From assembly GCA_038103905.1 (NCBI GenBank), contig JAYNZW010000008.1, positions 1 to 64,000 on the forward strand: 64,000 nucleotides of DNA, written 5' to 3'. Below the pieces are notes generated by a model that saw only the letters and a list, made by a program, of their open reading frames with translations, made no database searches and was not told the DNA's origin. Each line of letters starts with the position of its first letter. Positions within the stretch are counted from its first letter, which is position 1. The stretch comes from CABYIR01 sp038103905 (GTDB lineage Bacteria; Pseudomonadota; Alphaproteobacteria; Pelagibacterales; AG-422-B15). A program made the translations under genes and the position numbers. Below, one piece after another: positions 17,641-25,416 of the stretch.

Positions 17641-18786
17641 GTGAAAAAAATAAACAAAACATTACAAGCTGCGAAAGTAACAAGAAGATCAGTACTTAAA
17701 GGAGCTGCTGCGACAGGTGCCGCTGCTGCTATAGGTCCTTATTATGTTCCAAATGCTTTTGCTGCGCCCGTTGTAAATGTTTTAATGTGGGGTGAGTATT
17801 TGCCTGATTCAGTTGTTGCTGATTTTAAAGCAAAAACAGGAATTACTGTAAACCACACTAAAATTGGTGATAACGGTGAAATTATATCAAAAATGAAAGC
17901 TGGTGGCGGTGCTGGTTTTGATCTTGCGAGCCCAACAAATATGCGTGCTCTTCAGTGGGAAAACCTTGGTGTACTTCAGCCCTTTGATATGAACAGAATT
18001 AATACTGGAAATGTTAACCCAGGAATGCTTGCGGTTGGTGAGCGAGATTGGAACTTCGGTGGTAAAGGTTCGCATTGGGTACCTCAATTATGGGGAACAG
18101 AGTCAATTGCATGGAGAACTGATAAATGGTCTCCAAATGGACTTCCAAGCTTTGGAGACATCTGGGAAGCTGATCCTGCAATTTCTGGTGCTTACATGAT
18201 GGGTCGAACATATTCTATGATGACTGGTTGTGGAATTTGGATGCATCATCAAGGTAAAATGGATTTCTGGTCCTCTTACAAAGATGAAGATACAATGAGA
18301 AAAAATTGGGAAACAATTACTGAGTATTGTATTTCTAAGAAATCTAATCTTGTTAAGTTCTGGTCTGGTGCAGATCCTCAAAAACAAGGCTTTACTTCTG
18401 ACGGAGTTATTGTTGGCCAAACATGGGATGGTCCTATCGCTGCAATGATGAAAGCTGGAGAGCCTGTTGCTTATCAAACTACTGATGAAGGTGCTCTTGC
18501 ATGGATAGATGGTATTACTCTATCGGCAAAAGCAGAAAACATTGATGAAGCATATGAGTTAATCAACTACAGCTTTACACCTGAAGTTGGTGGAGCAACT
18601 ATTAACGCTATTGGATACAATTCAGCTGTTAATGGTGCGTCTGATCACTACTCTGCAGAAACAAAAGCTTTAGCTAAAGCAATCTATCCAGGAGACACGT
18701 CGACTAAGTTAAATCCTTGGCCGCCTGAGCCACCTTGGTATGCTGACGCAAGGGCTGAATATGCAAATAAATTTGAAACTGCATAA
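17641..18786 (+). CDS. potD: Polyamine-type ABC transporter substrate-binding protein with Tat signal
   Basis: A 381-residue periplasmic binding protein of the spermidine/putrescine (PotD/PotF) class, with VLMWGEYLPDSVVADFK at the mature N-terminus and GYNSAVNGA near the C-terminus. The signal peptide carries a twin-arginine motif (TRRSVLKG) followed by an alanine-rich core and a NAFA cleavage site near residue 40, so Tat export in a folded state is likely; tatABC lies further along. Start is GTG at 17641, supported by AGGAG at about 17630-17635. It heads a transporter operon that ends with a ureohydrolase. The ligand could be polyamines, agmatine or a guanidino acid. Confidence 0.85.
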   Translation: MKKINKTLQAAKVTRRSVLKGAAATGAAAAIGPYYVPNAFAAPVVNVLMWGEYLPDSVVADFKAKTGITVNHTKIGDNGEIISKMKAGGGAGFDLASPTNMRALQWENLGVLQPFDMNRINTGNVNPGMLAVGERDWNFGGKGSHWVPQLWGTESIAWRTDKWSPNGLPSFGDIWEADPAISGAYMMGRTYSMMTGCGIWMHHQGKMDFWSSYKDEDTMRKNWETITEYCISKKSNLVKFWSGADPQKQGFTSDGVIVGQTWDGPIAAMMKAGEPVAYQTTDEGALAWIDGITLSAKAENIDEAYELINYSFTPEVGGATINAIGYNSAVNGASDHYSAETKALAKAIYPGDTSTKLNPWPPEPPWYADARAEYANKFETA

Positions 18787-18803
18787 TCGGTTCTAATAAG
18801 TTT

Positions 18804-18841
18804 AAAAAAGCGTCTAAGTAATCCTACTTAGGCGCTTTTTT
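18804..18841 (+). terminator. Stem-loop with U-tract (terminator or attenuator) after the binding-protein gene
   Basis: GCGTCTAAGTA (18810-18820), loop ATCC, TACTTAGGCGC (18825-18835), followed by six Ts and preceded by six As. The 11-bp stem contains one G-T wobble and can extend through the A/T tracts. It has the form of a bidirectional intrinsic terminator. Lying between the binding protein and the ATPase gene, it would let the binding protein be made in excess by partial read-through. Confidence 0.82.
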
Positions 18842-18879
18842 CTGTCGTTTTTAATAAATAAATATTTATAATTTTCAAT

Positions 18880-19977
18880 ATGAGCGCTGGCGTTGAATTA
18901 AAAGATGTATCTGTCACCTTCGGTAGTTTTTTTGCTGCAAAAAATGTAAATGTAAAAATAGAAGGAGGTGAATTTTTTAGTTTTTTAGGACCATCTGGAT
19001 GTGGAAAAACAACTCTATTAAGAGCAATATCAGGATTTCAAGATCCATCTAAAGGCCAGGTTCTAATTGATAATAAAGATATGCTTGGCATTGGGCCAAA
19101 CAAAAGACCCACTTCTCTAATATTTCAAAACCTTGCGTTGTTTCCTCTTATGACAGTTGCTGAGAATATTGCTTTTTCTCTTGAAGTTCGAGGCGTATCT
19201 AAAAGTGAAAGAATGAAAAGAGCAGGAGAGCTATTAGAACTTATTGCCCTTGAGGGCCAGGGAGATAAAAAAGTCCACCAATTATCGGGCGGCCAAAAAC
19301 AAAGAGTAGCCATTGCCAGAGCTCTTGCGGTGGAACCAAAAGTTCTTTTGCTTGATGAGCCCTTGTCAGCGCTAGATTTAAAATTAAGACAAAGAATGAG
19401 AACTGAATTAAGAGAAATACAGAAACGAGTAAACATTACTTTTATATATATTACTCATGATCAGGGAGAAGCACTTACGATGTCAGATCGTATAGCAGTC
19501 ATGAACGAAGGTGAACTTGAACAAATTGGCCCTTGCGATGAAGTGTATAATAATCCGTTAACGCCTTTTGTCGCTACATTTGTTGGAGAGAACAACCCAT
19601 TGTTTGGAAATATTATTGATGTAAATAATGGTGAGGCTAAGATTGAAACATCTGATGGAAACTTCATATCTTCAATTGATAAGTCCACAAAATTGAATGT
19701 AGGTGATGAAGCAATATCATTTGTTAGGCCAGAGTCTCTATTTATAATAAAAAATGACAATAAATTTCAGAATAAATTTAGAGCGAAAATTGAAAATATT
19801 GAATTTGAAGGAAATGTTAAAAACTTTTATGCGTCATTAAATTCTGGTTCAAAAATAAAATTCTCGGTAGCTAATGCTATTGATACGAGTGAAATTGAAA
19901 TAAATAGCCAAATAGAACTAGGTTTTGATATTAACAAATCAATCATTTTGCCTAAAGGTGCGTTAGCAACTGAGTAA
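18880..19977 (+). CDS. potA: ABC transporter ATP-binding protein, PotA type
   Basis: A 365-residue ATPase with Walker A GPSGCGKTT, Q-loop FQNLALFPLMT, signature LSGGQKQRVAIARAL, Walker B LLLDEPLSALD and the H-loop HDQGEAL. The C-terminal 120 residues form the TOBE-type regulatory domain seen in PotA and other osmoprotectant/polyamine importers. It energises the import system with the two permeases that follow. It is separated from the binding protein by a terminator-like hairpin, and its stop is 1 bp before the next ATG. Confidence 0.92.
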   Translation: MSAGVELKDVSVTFGSFFAAKNVNVKIEGGEFFSFLGPSGCGKTTLLRAISGFQDPSKGQVLIDNKDMLGIGPNKRPTSLIFQNLALFPLMTVAENIAFSLEVRGVSKSERMKRAGELLELIALEGQGDKKVHQLSGGQKQRVAIARALAVEPKVLLLDEPLSALDLKLRQRMRTELREIQKRVNITFIYITHDQGEALTMSDRIAVMNEGELEQIGPCDEVYNNPLTPFVATFVGENNPLFGNIIDVNNGEAKIETSDGNFISSIDKSTKLNVGDEAISFVRPESLFIIKNDNKFQNKFRAKIENIEFEGNVKNFYASLNSGSKIKFSVANAIDTSEIEINSQIELGFDINKSIILPKGALATE

Positions 19978-19978
19978 T

Positions 19979-20908
19979 ATGAAGAGCTTATTTTTTACTC
20001 AACCTTTTTTTCAAAAAAATGGAAAAAGTGTAGCCTTATTTTTTCTAGTTGCGATTGTATTTTGGTTTATTTTTTTAGTTATTATTCCACAACTTTATAT
20101 GTTGGATTTATCATTCAGGGCCAACATACCTCCTTTGGAAAGAGGCGGACCTAAAGATTTTTATACATTAGAACATTATAGACATTTCATTTTTGGATCT
20201 AAGACATCAGCTGATGCTTATAATTTTGTAGATCTAGGTGTATTTGGTAGGACAATTCTTGTATCAATTTTTGTCACCATAGCTAACCTTGCATTTTGCT
20301 ATCCCATTGCATTTTATATTGCAAAAATTGCTACACCCAGTACTGCAAGACTATTAATTGTATCTTTAATCATACCATTTTGGATAAATGAGTTGCTTCG
20401 TTCATTTGCTCTTAGAATACTTTTTGCGAATGAGGGTGTAATTAATAATGTCTTAACAGGCATAGGAATATTAGATCAAGGAATTCTATTTATTACTTAT
20501 GATGTTGGTCTCTACACTGGATTAATATACGCATACATTTTGTTGATGATGTTCCCATTGTACAATGCAATTGAGAGTCTTGATATCAATCAAATTGAAG
20601 CAGCTAAAGACCTTGGCTCATCTACCTTTAGAACACACTGGAGAGTTGTAATACCTCACGCAAAACCTGGTATAGTTTCAGGCTGCACAATGGTATTCAT
20701 GCTGACTGTTGGGGCATTGGCTACTCCTGTTGTATTAAGTAGTCCTAATACTTTATGGTTTCCACAGCTTATTTATCAATGGTTTAATTTAAATGACAAC
20801 TGGTCTAGAGGGTCTGCATATTCAATTATTCTATTAATTGTTTCAGTAGTTTTTGTTTTAACTATGATGAGGATATTTAAGGTCAGAATTGGGGAAATTA
20901 TAAGATGA
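19979..20908 (+). CDS. potB: ABC transporter permease, PotB type
   Basis: A 309-residue inner-membrane protein with about six helices and the permease EAA loop EAAKDLGSSTFRTHWRVVIP, which docks onto the ATPase. A periplasmic region after the first helix (residues about 40-80) is typical of the family. ATG at 19979 follows the potA stop by one base, and its own stop overlaps the next gene by 4 bp (ATGA), so the genes are translated together. Confidence 0.9.
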   Translation: MKSLFFTQPFFQKNGKSVALFFLVAIVFWFIFLVIIPQLYMLDLSFRANIPPLERGGPKDFYTLEHYRHFIFGSKTSADAYNFVDLGVFGRTILVSIFVTIANLAFCYPIAFYIAKIATPSTARLLIVSLIIPFWINELLRSFALRILFANEGVINNVLTGIGILDQGILFITYDVGLYTGLIYAYILLMMFPLYNAIESLDINQIEAAKDLGSSTFRTHWRVVIPHAKPGIVSGCTMVFMLTVGALATPVVLSSPNTLWFPQLIYQWFNLNDNWSRGSAYSIILLIVSVVFVLTMMRIFKVRIGEIIR

Positions 20909-22113
20909 GATCCAGTTACGCAATGAATTTTTTAATGGGCATCTATATTTTAGTTTTTTTTACATACCTATTCGGCCCATTAATTATTATGAGTTTTACA
21001 GCATTCAATTCTGCTGAGTTTCCAGCAATTACCCCTTGGGAATGCTTCAGTTTTAGATGGTTCAATGAAGGAAAAATCGCATATGATGGACAGCATCTAG
21101 CAGGACTTTTAACAGATTGGAGACTGCATGATGGATTAATTTCAAGCTTAATAATTGGTGCAGGAGTTGTTTGTTTGTCAGTTCCTATTGGAATGGCAGC
21201 AGCAATAGTTTTAACTCAAGTAAAATCTCAATTAAGAGATATATATTATTCAATTTCAATTATGCCTGTTCTTTTTCCCGGAGTAATTATAGGAATATCA
21301 ACAGTTGTTTTATGGGATCGAATTGCAGGATTAGGCGGAGGTGGATTTATATCTGATGTAGGCAGGAATGGTATTTTTTTAACAATTTTGGCACAAACAT
21401 GCTTTATATCGACCTATTGCTTTTTAATATTTGTAGCGAGATTACAACGATTTGATCAAACTCAAGAAGAGGCAGCGTTAGATCTTGGTGCATCTCAAAC
21501 ACAAGTGTTTTTTAAAATTCTTATTCCTTACTTAGCTCCTGCAATTGCCTCTGCCGCAGTTATTGCCTTTCTTGCATCATTTGAAAATTATAATACAACA
21601 GTTTTTAGTATTCTTTCAGACCAAACTTTAACAACTGTAATAGCATCAAAAGTAAGATTAGGAATAAGTCCTGCACTTAGCGCTCTTGCTTTAACTATTA
21701 TTGCTCTTACAGTAATTGCAGCGGTAACATATGAAATTTTAAGAAGAAGACAGGAAAGAAAATATTTAGAGTCTCAAGAAGAATTCGTCAAAGAAAAAGC
21801 AGCTTCATCAAGGGTAAATAAAGACTACAAGGCTGGATTTAAAGTCCCTAAAGGAATAGTGGCTTTAATATTATTAGTTATTATTGGATCGTATGTTGCA
21901 ACTCAAATTGTTAAGAATGACCTTTATGGAAACTCTTGCATTGAAGCGGCTGACACTCTTAAAAAATCAAAGTTCCTAGATCAGCTACAAACATTAGAGT
22001 CTAATCAGCTTAGCGATGAAGATCTTCAAGGTGGGTCTTTGGGGGGAAATCAAGATTACGGAGACATTTTTGGTGACCCAACTTTATTTCAAGACTTTGG
22101 TGGATTTGATTGA
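20905..22113 (+). CDS. potC: ABC transporter permease, PotC type, with extra C-terminal membrane anchor and acidic tail
   Basis: A 402-residue protein, clearly longer than the usual 260-290 residues. Residues 1 to about 279 are a standard permease with EAA loop EEAALDLGASQTQVFFKILIP. Then come a charged linker (about 280-316, starting RRRQERKYLESQEE), one extra hydrophobic helix (GIVALILLVIIGSYVATQIV, about 317-336) and a 66-residue tail rich in Asp, Gly and Leu with one Cys. The extension is in frame with no sign of frameshift. It may be a regulatory or binding-protein-docking module; the function is unknown. The start overlaps potB by 4 bp, and the ureohydrolase follows after 12 bp. Confidence 0.87.
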   Translation: MRSSYAMNFLMGIYILVFFTYLFGPLIIMSFTAFNSAEFPAITPWECFSFRWFNEGKIAYDGQHLAGLLTDWRLHDGLISSLIIGAGVVCLSVPIGMAAAIVLTQVKSQLRDIYYSISIMPVLFPGVIIGISTVVLWDRIAGLGGGGFISDVGRNGIFLTILAQTCFISTYCFLIFVARLQRFDQTQEEAALDLGASQTQVFFKILIPYLAPAIASAAVIAFLASFENYNTTVFSILSDQTLTTVIASKVRLGISPALSALALTIIALTVIAAVTYEILRRRQERKYLESQEEFVKEKAASSRVNKDYKAGFKVPKGIVALILLVIIGSYVATQIVKNDLYGNSCIEAADTLKKSKFLDQLQTLESNQLSDEDLQGGSLGGNQDYGDIFGDPTLFQDFGGFD

Positions 22114-22125
22114 TATATTTTAGGT

Positions 22126-23088
22126 ATGACAGATAAGAAAAAAACTATTCAACCAGTTAGTGGAAAAGTTGTCCCACGATATGCAGGCCCTTCAACATTT
22201 GCTAGATTACCTGAACTAAGAGATGTAGAACACTGTGATGTTGCAATTATTGGAGTACCATTTGATGCGGGTACAAGCTATCGACCTGGAGCAAGATTTG
22301 GCCCTCAAGCAGTAAGGCAAGCAGCAAGACAATTAAGAACAAATTATCATCCCGACTACGATGTTGAGCCTTTTGTTGTGCAACAAGTTGCCGATGCAGG
22401 TGATATTGCTTGCAATCCATTTAACATTGAAGAAGCAATAAAACAAATTGAGGATGGAGCATCATCTCTTTTAGAAAAAGTAGGAAGCATTGTTACGATT
22501 GGAGGAGACCACACTATTGCTCTACCGTTACTTAGAGCAGTAAATAAGAAATGTGGTCAACCTGTTGCACTAGTTCATTTTGATGCTCATTTGGATACTT
22601 GGGATACATACTTTGGTGCCCCTTATACTCATGGAACACCATTCAGAAGAGCAAGAGAAGAAAAATTATTTCTAGATGATGCTTCAATGCACGTAGGAAT
22701 TAGAGGGCCTCTGTACAGTCCTGATGATCTTAAGAGCGATGCTGAACTCGGTTTTAAAATTATTCATTGTGATGAATTTCAAACTCATACTATTGAACAA
22801 ATTGTTAAAAGAATAAGAGATAGAGTTGGAGACAATCCATTGTATGTTTCAATAGATATTGACGTTCTTGATCCAGCTCATGCACCTGGAACTGGAACCC
22901 CTGAAATTGCTGGAATGACCAGTAGAGAAATTTTAAATGTTATTAGAGGTTTGGCAGGAATGAATTTAGTATCTGCTGATGTTGTTGAAGTTGCTCCAGC
23001 TTACGATCATGCTGAGTTGACCTCTACAGCAGCCGCTACTATTGTTTATGAATTAATAAATGTCATAGCAAAGAATCCAAAAAAATAA
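22126..23088 (+). CDS. speB: Ureohydrolase, agmatinase/guanidinobutyrase-like
   Basis: A 320-residue arginase-superfamily enzyme with the binuclear manganese ligands in GGDHT, DAHLDTWD and SIDIDVLDPAHAPGTGTPE. It releases urea from a guanidino compound. The N-terminus (PFDAGTSYRPGARFGPQAVRQA) is agmatinase-like, while GTGTPEIAGMTSRE also resembles guanidinobutyrases and guanidinopropionases, so the exact substrate is open. It is the last gene of the polyamine-type transporter operon, 12 bp after potC, which implies that it acts on what the transporter brings in. It ends one base before the convergent xthA. Confidence 0.85.
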   Translation: MTDKKKTIQPVSGKVVPRYAGPSTFARLPELRDVEHCDVAIIGVPFDAGTSYRPGARFGPQAVRQAARQLRTNYHPDYDVEPFVVQQVADAGDIACNPFNIEEAIKQIEDGASSLLEKVGSIVTIGGDHTIALPLLRAVNKKCGQPVALVHFDAHLDTWDTYFGAPYTHGTPFRRAREEKLFLDDASMHVGIRGPLYSPDDLKSDAELGFKIIHCDEFQTHTIEQIVKRIRDRVGDNPLYVSIDIDVLDPAHAPGTGTPEIAGMTSREILNVIRGLAGMNLVSADVVEVAPAYDHAELTSTAAATIVYELINVIAKNPKK

Positions 23089-23868
23089 TTAGTTTATTTC
23101 AAACCATATTGGCACATGGTCTGAAGGTCTCTCCATTCCTCTAAATTTCTTTTCTATTTGGCAGTCATGTAAGCGGTCTACCGCTCTTGGTGAAGCAAGA
23201 AAGTGGTCTATTCTAAGGCCATTGTCTTTTTCCCAGGCCCCTCTAGAATAATCCCAATATGTAAATTCATAAGGTTTAGAATTAAAAATTCTAAAAACAT
23301 CAGTCATGCCCAAGTTTATAATTGAGCGAAAAATTTCAATTGATTTTGGATGATGTAAAGCATCATTTCTCCATTTTTCGATATTTACAGCATCTTGATG
23401 ATTAGGAATGATATTAAAATCACCTCCAAAGATGAATGTTTCATTATTCTCCATTTTTTTTTCTACATATAACTTCAATTTTTTCATCCAATCTAATTTG
23501 TAAGAAAATTTATCAGTATCAATTGGATTACCATTTGGTAGATAAATAGATGCAATATCAAAAGGTTTATCATCTAAAACTCTTACTTCTATGAACCTTG
23601 CTTGGTCATCTTTGTCATTTTTAGGTAGAGCAGTATTTTTTAATTCAACAGGTACCTTAGATAAAATAGCAACTCCATTATAAGATTTTTGACCAGTATT
23701 ATTAATTTCATACCCCTGATCCTTAATATCTTCATAAGGAAAATCTTCATTTGTAGTTTTGGTTTCCTGCAACAATATAATATCAGGATTATTTTCTTTA
23801 ATTAAAATACTTAAGTGGTCAAGCCTTACGCGAATTGAGTTAACATTCCAGCTAACTATTTTTGTCAC
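23089..23868 (-). CDS. xthA: Exodeoxyribonuclease III (AP endonuclease)
   Basis: An EEP-fold nuclease of 259 residues: KIVSWNVNSIRVR at the N-terminus, LLQETKT (metal-binding Glu), GGDFNIIP and the C-terminal SDHVPIWFEI (catalytic His). It cuts at abasic sites and trims 3' ends in base-excision repair. I choose the GTG at 23868, because it overlaps the erpA stop in a GTGA arrangement and starts right at the family's usual VTKIVSWN. An upstream in-frame ATG at 23901 would add 11 residues reading inside erpA and is less likely. Confidence 0.88.
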   Translation of the reverse strand: MTKIVSWNVNSIRVRLDHLSILIKENNPDIILLQETKTTNEDFPYEDIKDQGYEINNTGQKSYNGVAILSKVPVELKNTALPKNDKDDQARFIEVRVLDDKPFDIASIYLPNGNPIDTDKFSYKLDWMKKLKLYVEKKMENNETFIFGGDFNIIPNHQDAVNIEKWRNDALHHPKSIEIFRSIINLGMTDVFRIFNSKPYEFTYWDYSRGAWEKDNGLRIDHFLASPRAVDRLHDCQIEKKFRGMERPSDHVPIWFEIN

Positions 23869-24203
23869 GTCTTTGGGGAAAAGGATGTTCCACAGCCACA
23901 AGATGCTGCAGCATTTGGATTGTTTATCTTAAAAGAAGACTCAATAAGTTTATTCTCAAAGTCAATTTCAGAACCGTTAAGATATTCAAGAGAGATTTGA
24001 TCAACTACTAAGTTGGCGCCGTCTTTACTAAATATGATATCGTCGGGAGTTGTTTCAGAGTCTAGTGAAAAACCATACTGAAACCCCGAGCATCCACCAC
24101 CCGAAACTGAAAGCCTTAGCTTTACGTCATCATCTTCTTTTTCAGTTAATGAGAGAATTTTTTTAACTGCATTATCTGTGATATTAATTTGATTATTTTC
24201 CAT
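23865..24203 (-). CDS. erpA: Iron-sulfur cluster insertion protein, ErpA/IscA (A-type carrier)
   Basis: A 112-residue A-type carrier with the three conserved cysteines: one in SGGGCSGFQYGF and two in the C-terminal CGCGTSF. The acidic stretch between is usual for ErpA. It delivers [Fe-S] clusters to apoproteins in the cytoplasm. It is translationally coupled to xthA (4-bp overlap), a pairing seen in other alphaproteobacteria, and divergent from dgt with a 71-bp gap. Confidence 0.9.
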   Translation of the reverse strand: MENNQINITDNAVKKILSLTEKEDDDVKLRLSVSGGGCSGFQYGFSLDSETTPDDIIFSKDGANLVVDQISLEYLNGSEIDFENKLIESSFKINNPNAAASCGCGTSFSPKT

Positions 24204-24274
24204 AGTTTGTGATGTTTATACAAATAAATATATATTATAATATGTAGTTACTTTTTTTAGAATAATCAAGTTGA

Positions 24275-25414
24275 ATGAAAAATTCCCTTAATTTATCAAA
24301 AATTTCTATTAATCATAGCGAGTCAAAGGGTAGGATTTTTAAAGAAAATTTTAGCCAAACTAGATCAGAGTATCAGAGAGATAGGGATAGAGTTCTTCAT
24401 TCCGCAGCATTTAGAAGATTAAAACATAAGACACAAGTTTTTGTCTCGCATGAAGGTGACCATTACCGTACAAGATTAACTCATTCTCTTGAAGTGTCTC
24501 AAATAGCAAGATCAATTTGTCGAATATTTAATCTTAATGAAGACATTGCTGAAACATTATCTATTGCTCATGACATTGGTCATCCACCTTTTGGACACGC
24601 CGGTGAAGAAGCATTAAAAAAACTTATGAGTAAACATGATGGCTTTGATCATAATGATCAAGCAATTAGGATTGTTCATTTACTTGAAAAAAAATATTTT
24701 GATTTTGATGGTTTAAATTTAACTTGGGAAACTCTCGAGGGATTAGTAAAGCACAATGGTCCTTTTAAGAAGGAAATTCCACCAACAATATTGAAATTAA
24801 ACAGCGAGTTTGATTTAGAGCTTAAAGAATATCCATCACTGGAAGCCCAAATTGCATCAATTTCAGATGATATTGCTTACAATAATCATGACATCGATGA
24901 TGGTCTCAGAGCTGGTTTTTTTACATATAGTGACTTGAAAGATTTGCCCTTAATTGGAGAAATTATTGATAACCTGCCTAAAAATTTTGAAACAAGAGAT
25001 ATTCAAAGAATTAATAATGAAATTACACGAAGATCAACAAATTTGATGATATCTGATATTATCATGAACATCGAAAAAAATATTAATAATGAAAAAATAA
25101 CAAGTATCAATCAGATAAGGGGTCTAGATAAACCTGTAGTTAATTTTACGAATGAGATGAAATCAAAAGTAGACTCAGTGAGAAAATTTCTATCTACAAG
25201 GATGTATAGTCATGACTCCATTAACGACATGTCAAAAAATGCACATGATATTATAACTTTTCTATATAACTTCTTGATAAATGCAGAGGATAGTATTCTT
25301 AAGGAATTAAAAATTGATTTAAACAGAGATGATAGTAAAAATAGAATTATATGTGATTTCATAGCAGGAATGACTGATAATTATGCAAGAAAAATTTATG
25401 AAAAATATTCTTAG
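24275..25414 (+). CDS. dgt: Deoxyguanosinetriphosphate triphosphohydrolase-like HD protein
   Basis: A 379-residue HD-domain hydrolase: RDRDRVLHSAAFRRLKHKTQVF, the first His in RLTHSLEVSQIAR, the HD pair in AHDIGHPPFGHAGE and the distal Asp in ISDDIAYNNHDIDDG. This matches the bacterial dGTPase-like group found upstream of argS in alphaproteobacteria. It hydrolyses dNTPs to nucleoside and triphosphate. argS begins 2 bp after its stop, so it heads the dgt-argS-nagZ-scpAB run. Confidence 0.9.
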   Translation: MKNSLNLSKISINHSESKGRIFKENFSQTRSEYQRDRDRVLHSAAFRRLKHKTQVFVSHEGDHYRTRLTHSLEVSQIARSICRIFNLNEDIAETLSIAHDIGHPPFGHAGEEALKKLMSKHDGFDHNDQAIRIVHLLEKKYFDFDGLNLTWETLEGLVKHNGPFKKEIPPTILKLNSEFDLELKEYPSLEAQIASISDDIAYNNHDIDDGLRAGFFTYSDLKDLPLIGEIIDNLPKNFETRDIQRINNEITRRSTNLMISDIIMNIEKNINNEKITSINQIRGLDKPVVNFTNEMKSKVDSVRKFLSTRMYSHDSINDMSKNAHDIITFLYNFLINAEDSILKELKIDLNRDDSKNRIICDFIAGMTDNYARKIYEKYS

Positions 25415-25416
25415 TT

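Noticed and set aside
18103..18477. A 124-codon open frame on the minus strand inside the binding-protein gene
   Set aside because: It lies wholly antisense to a well supported gene, has no ribosome site or recognisable domain and is a product of codon bias.
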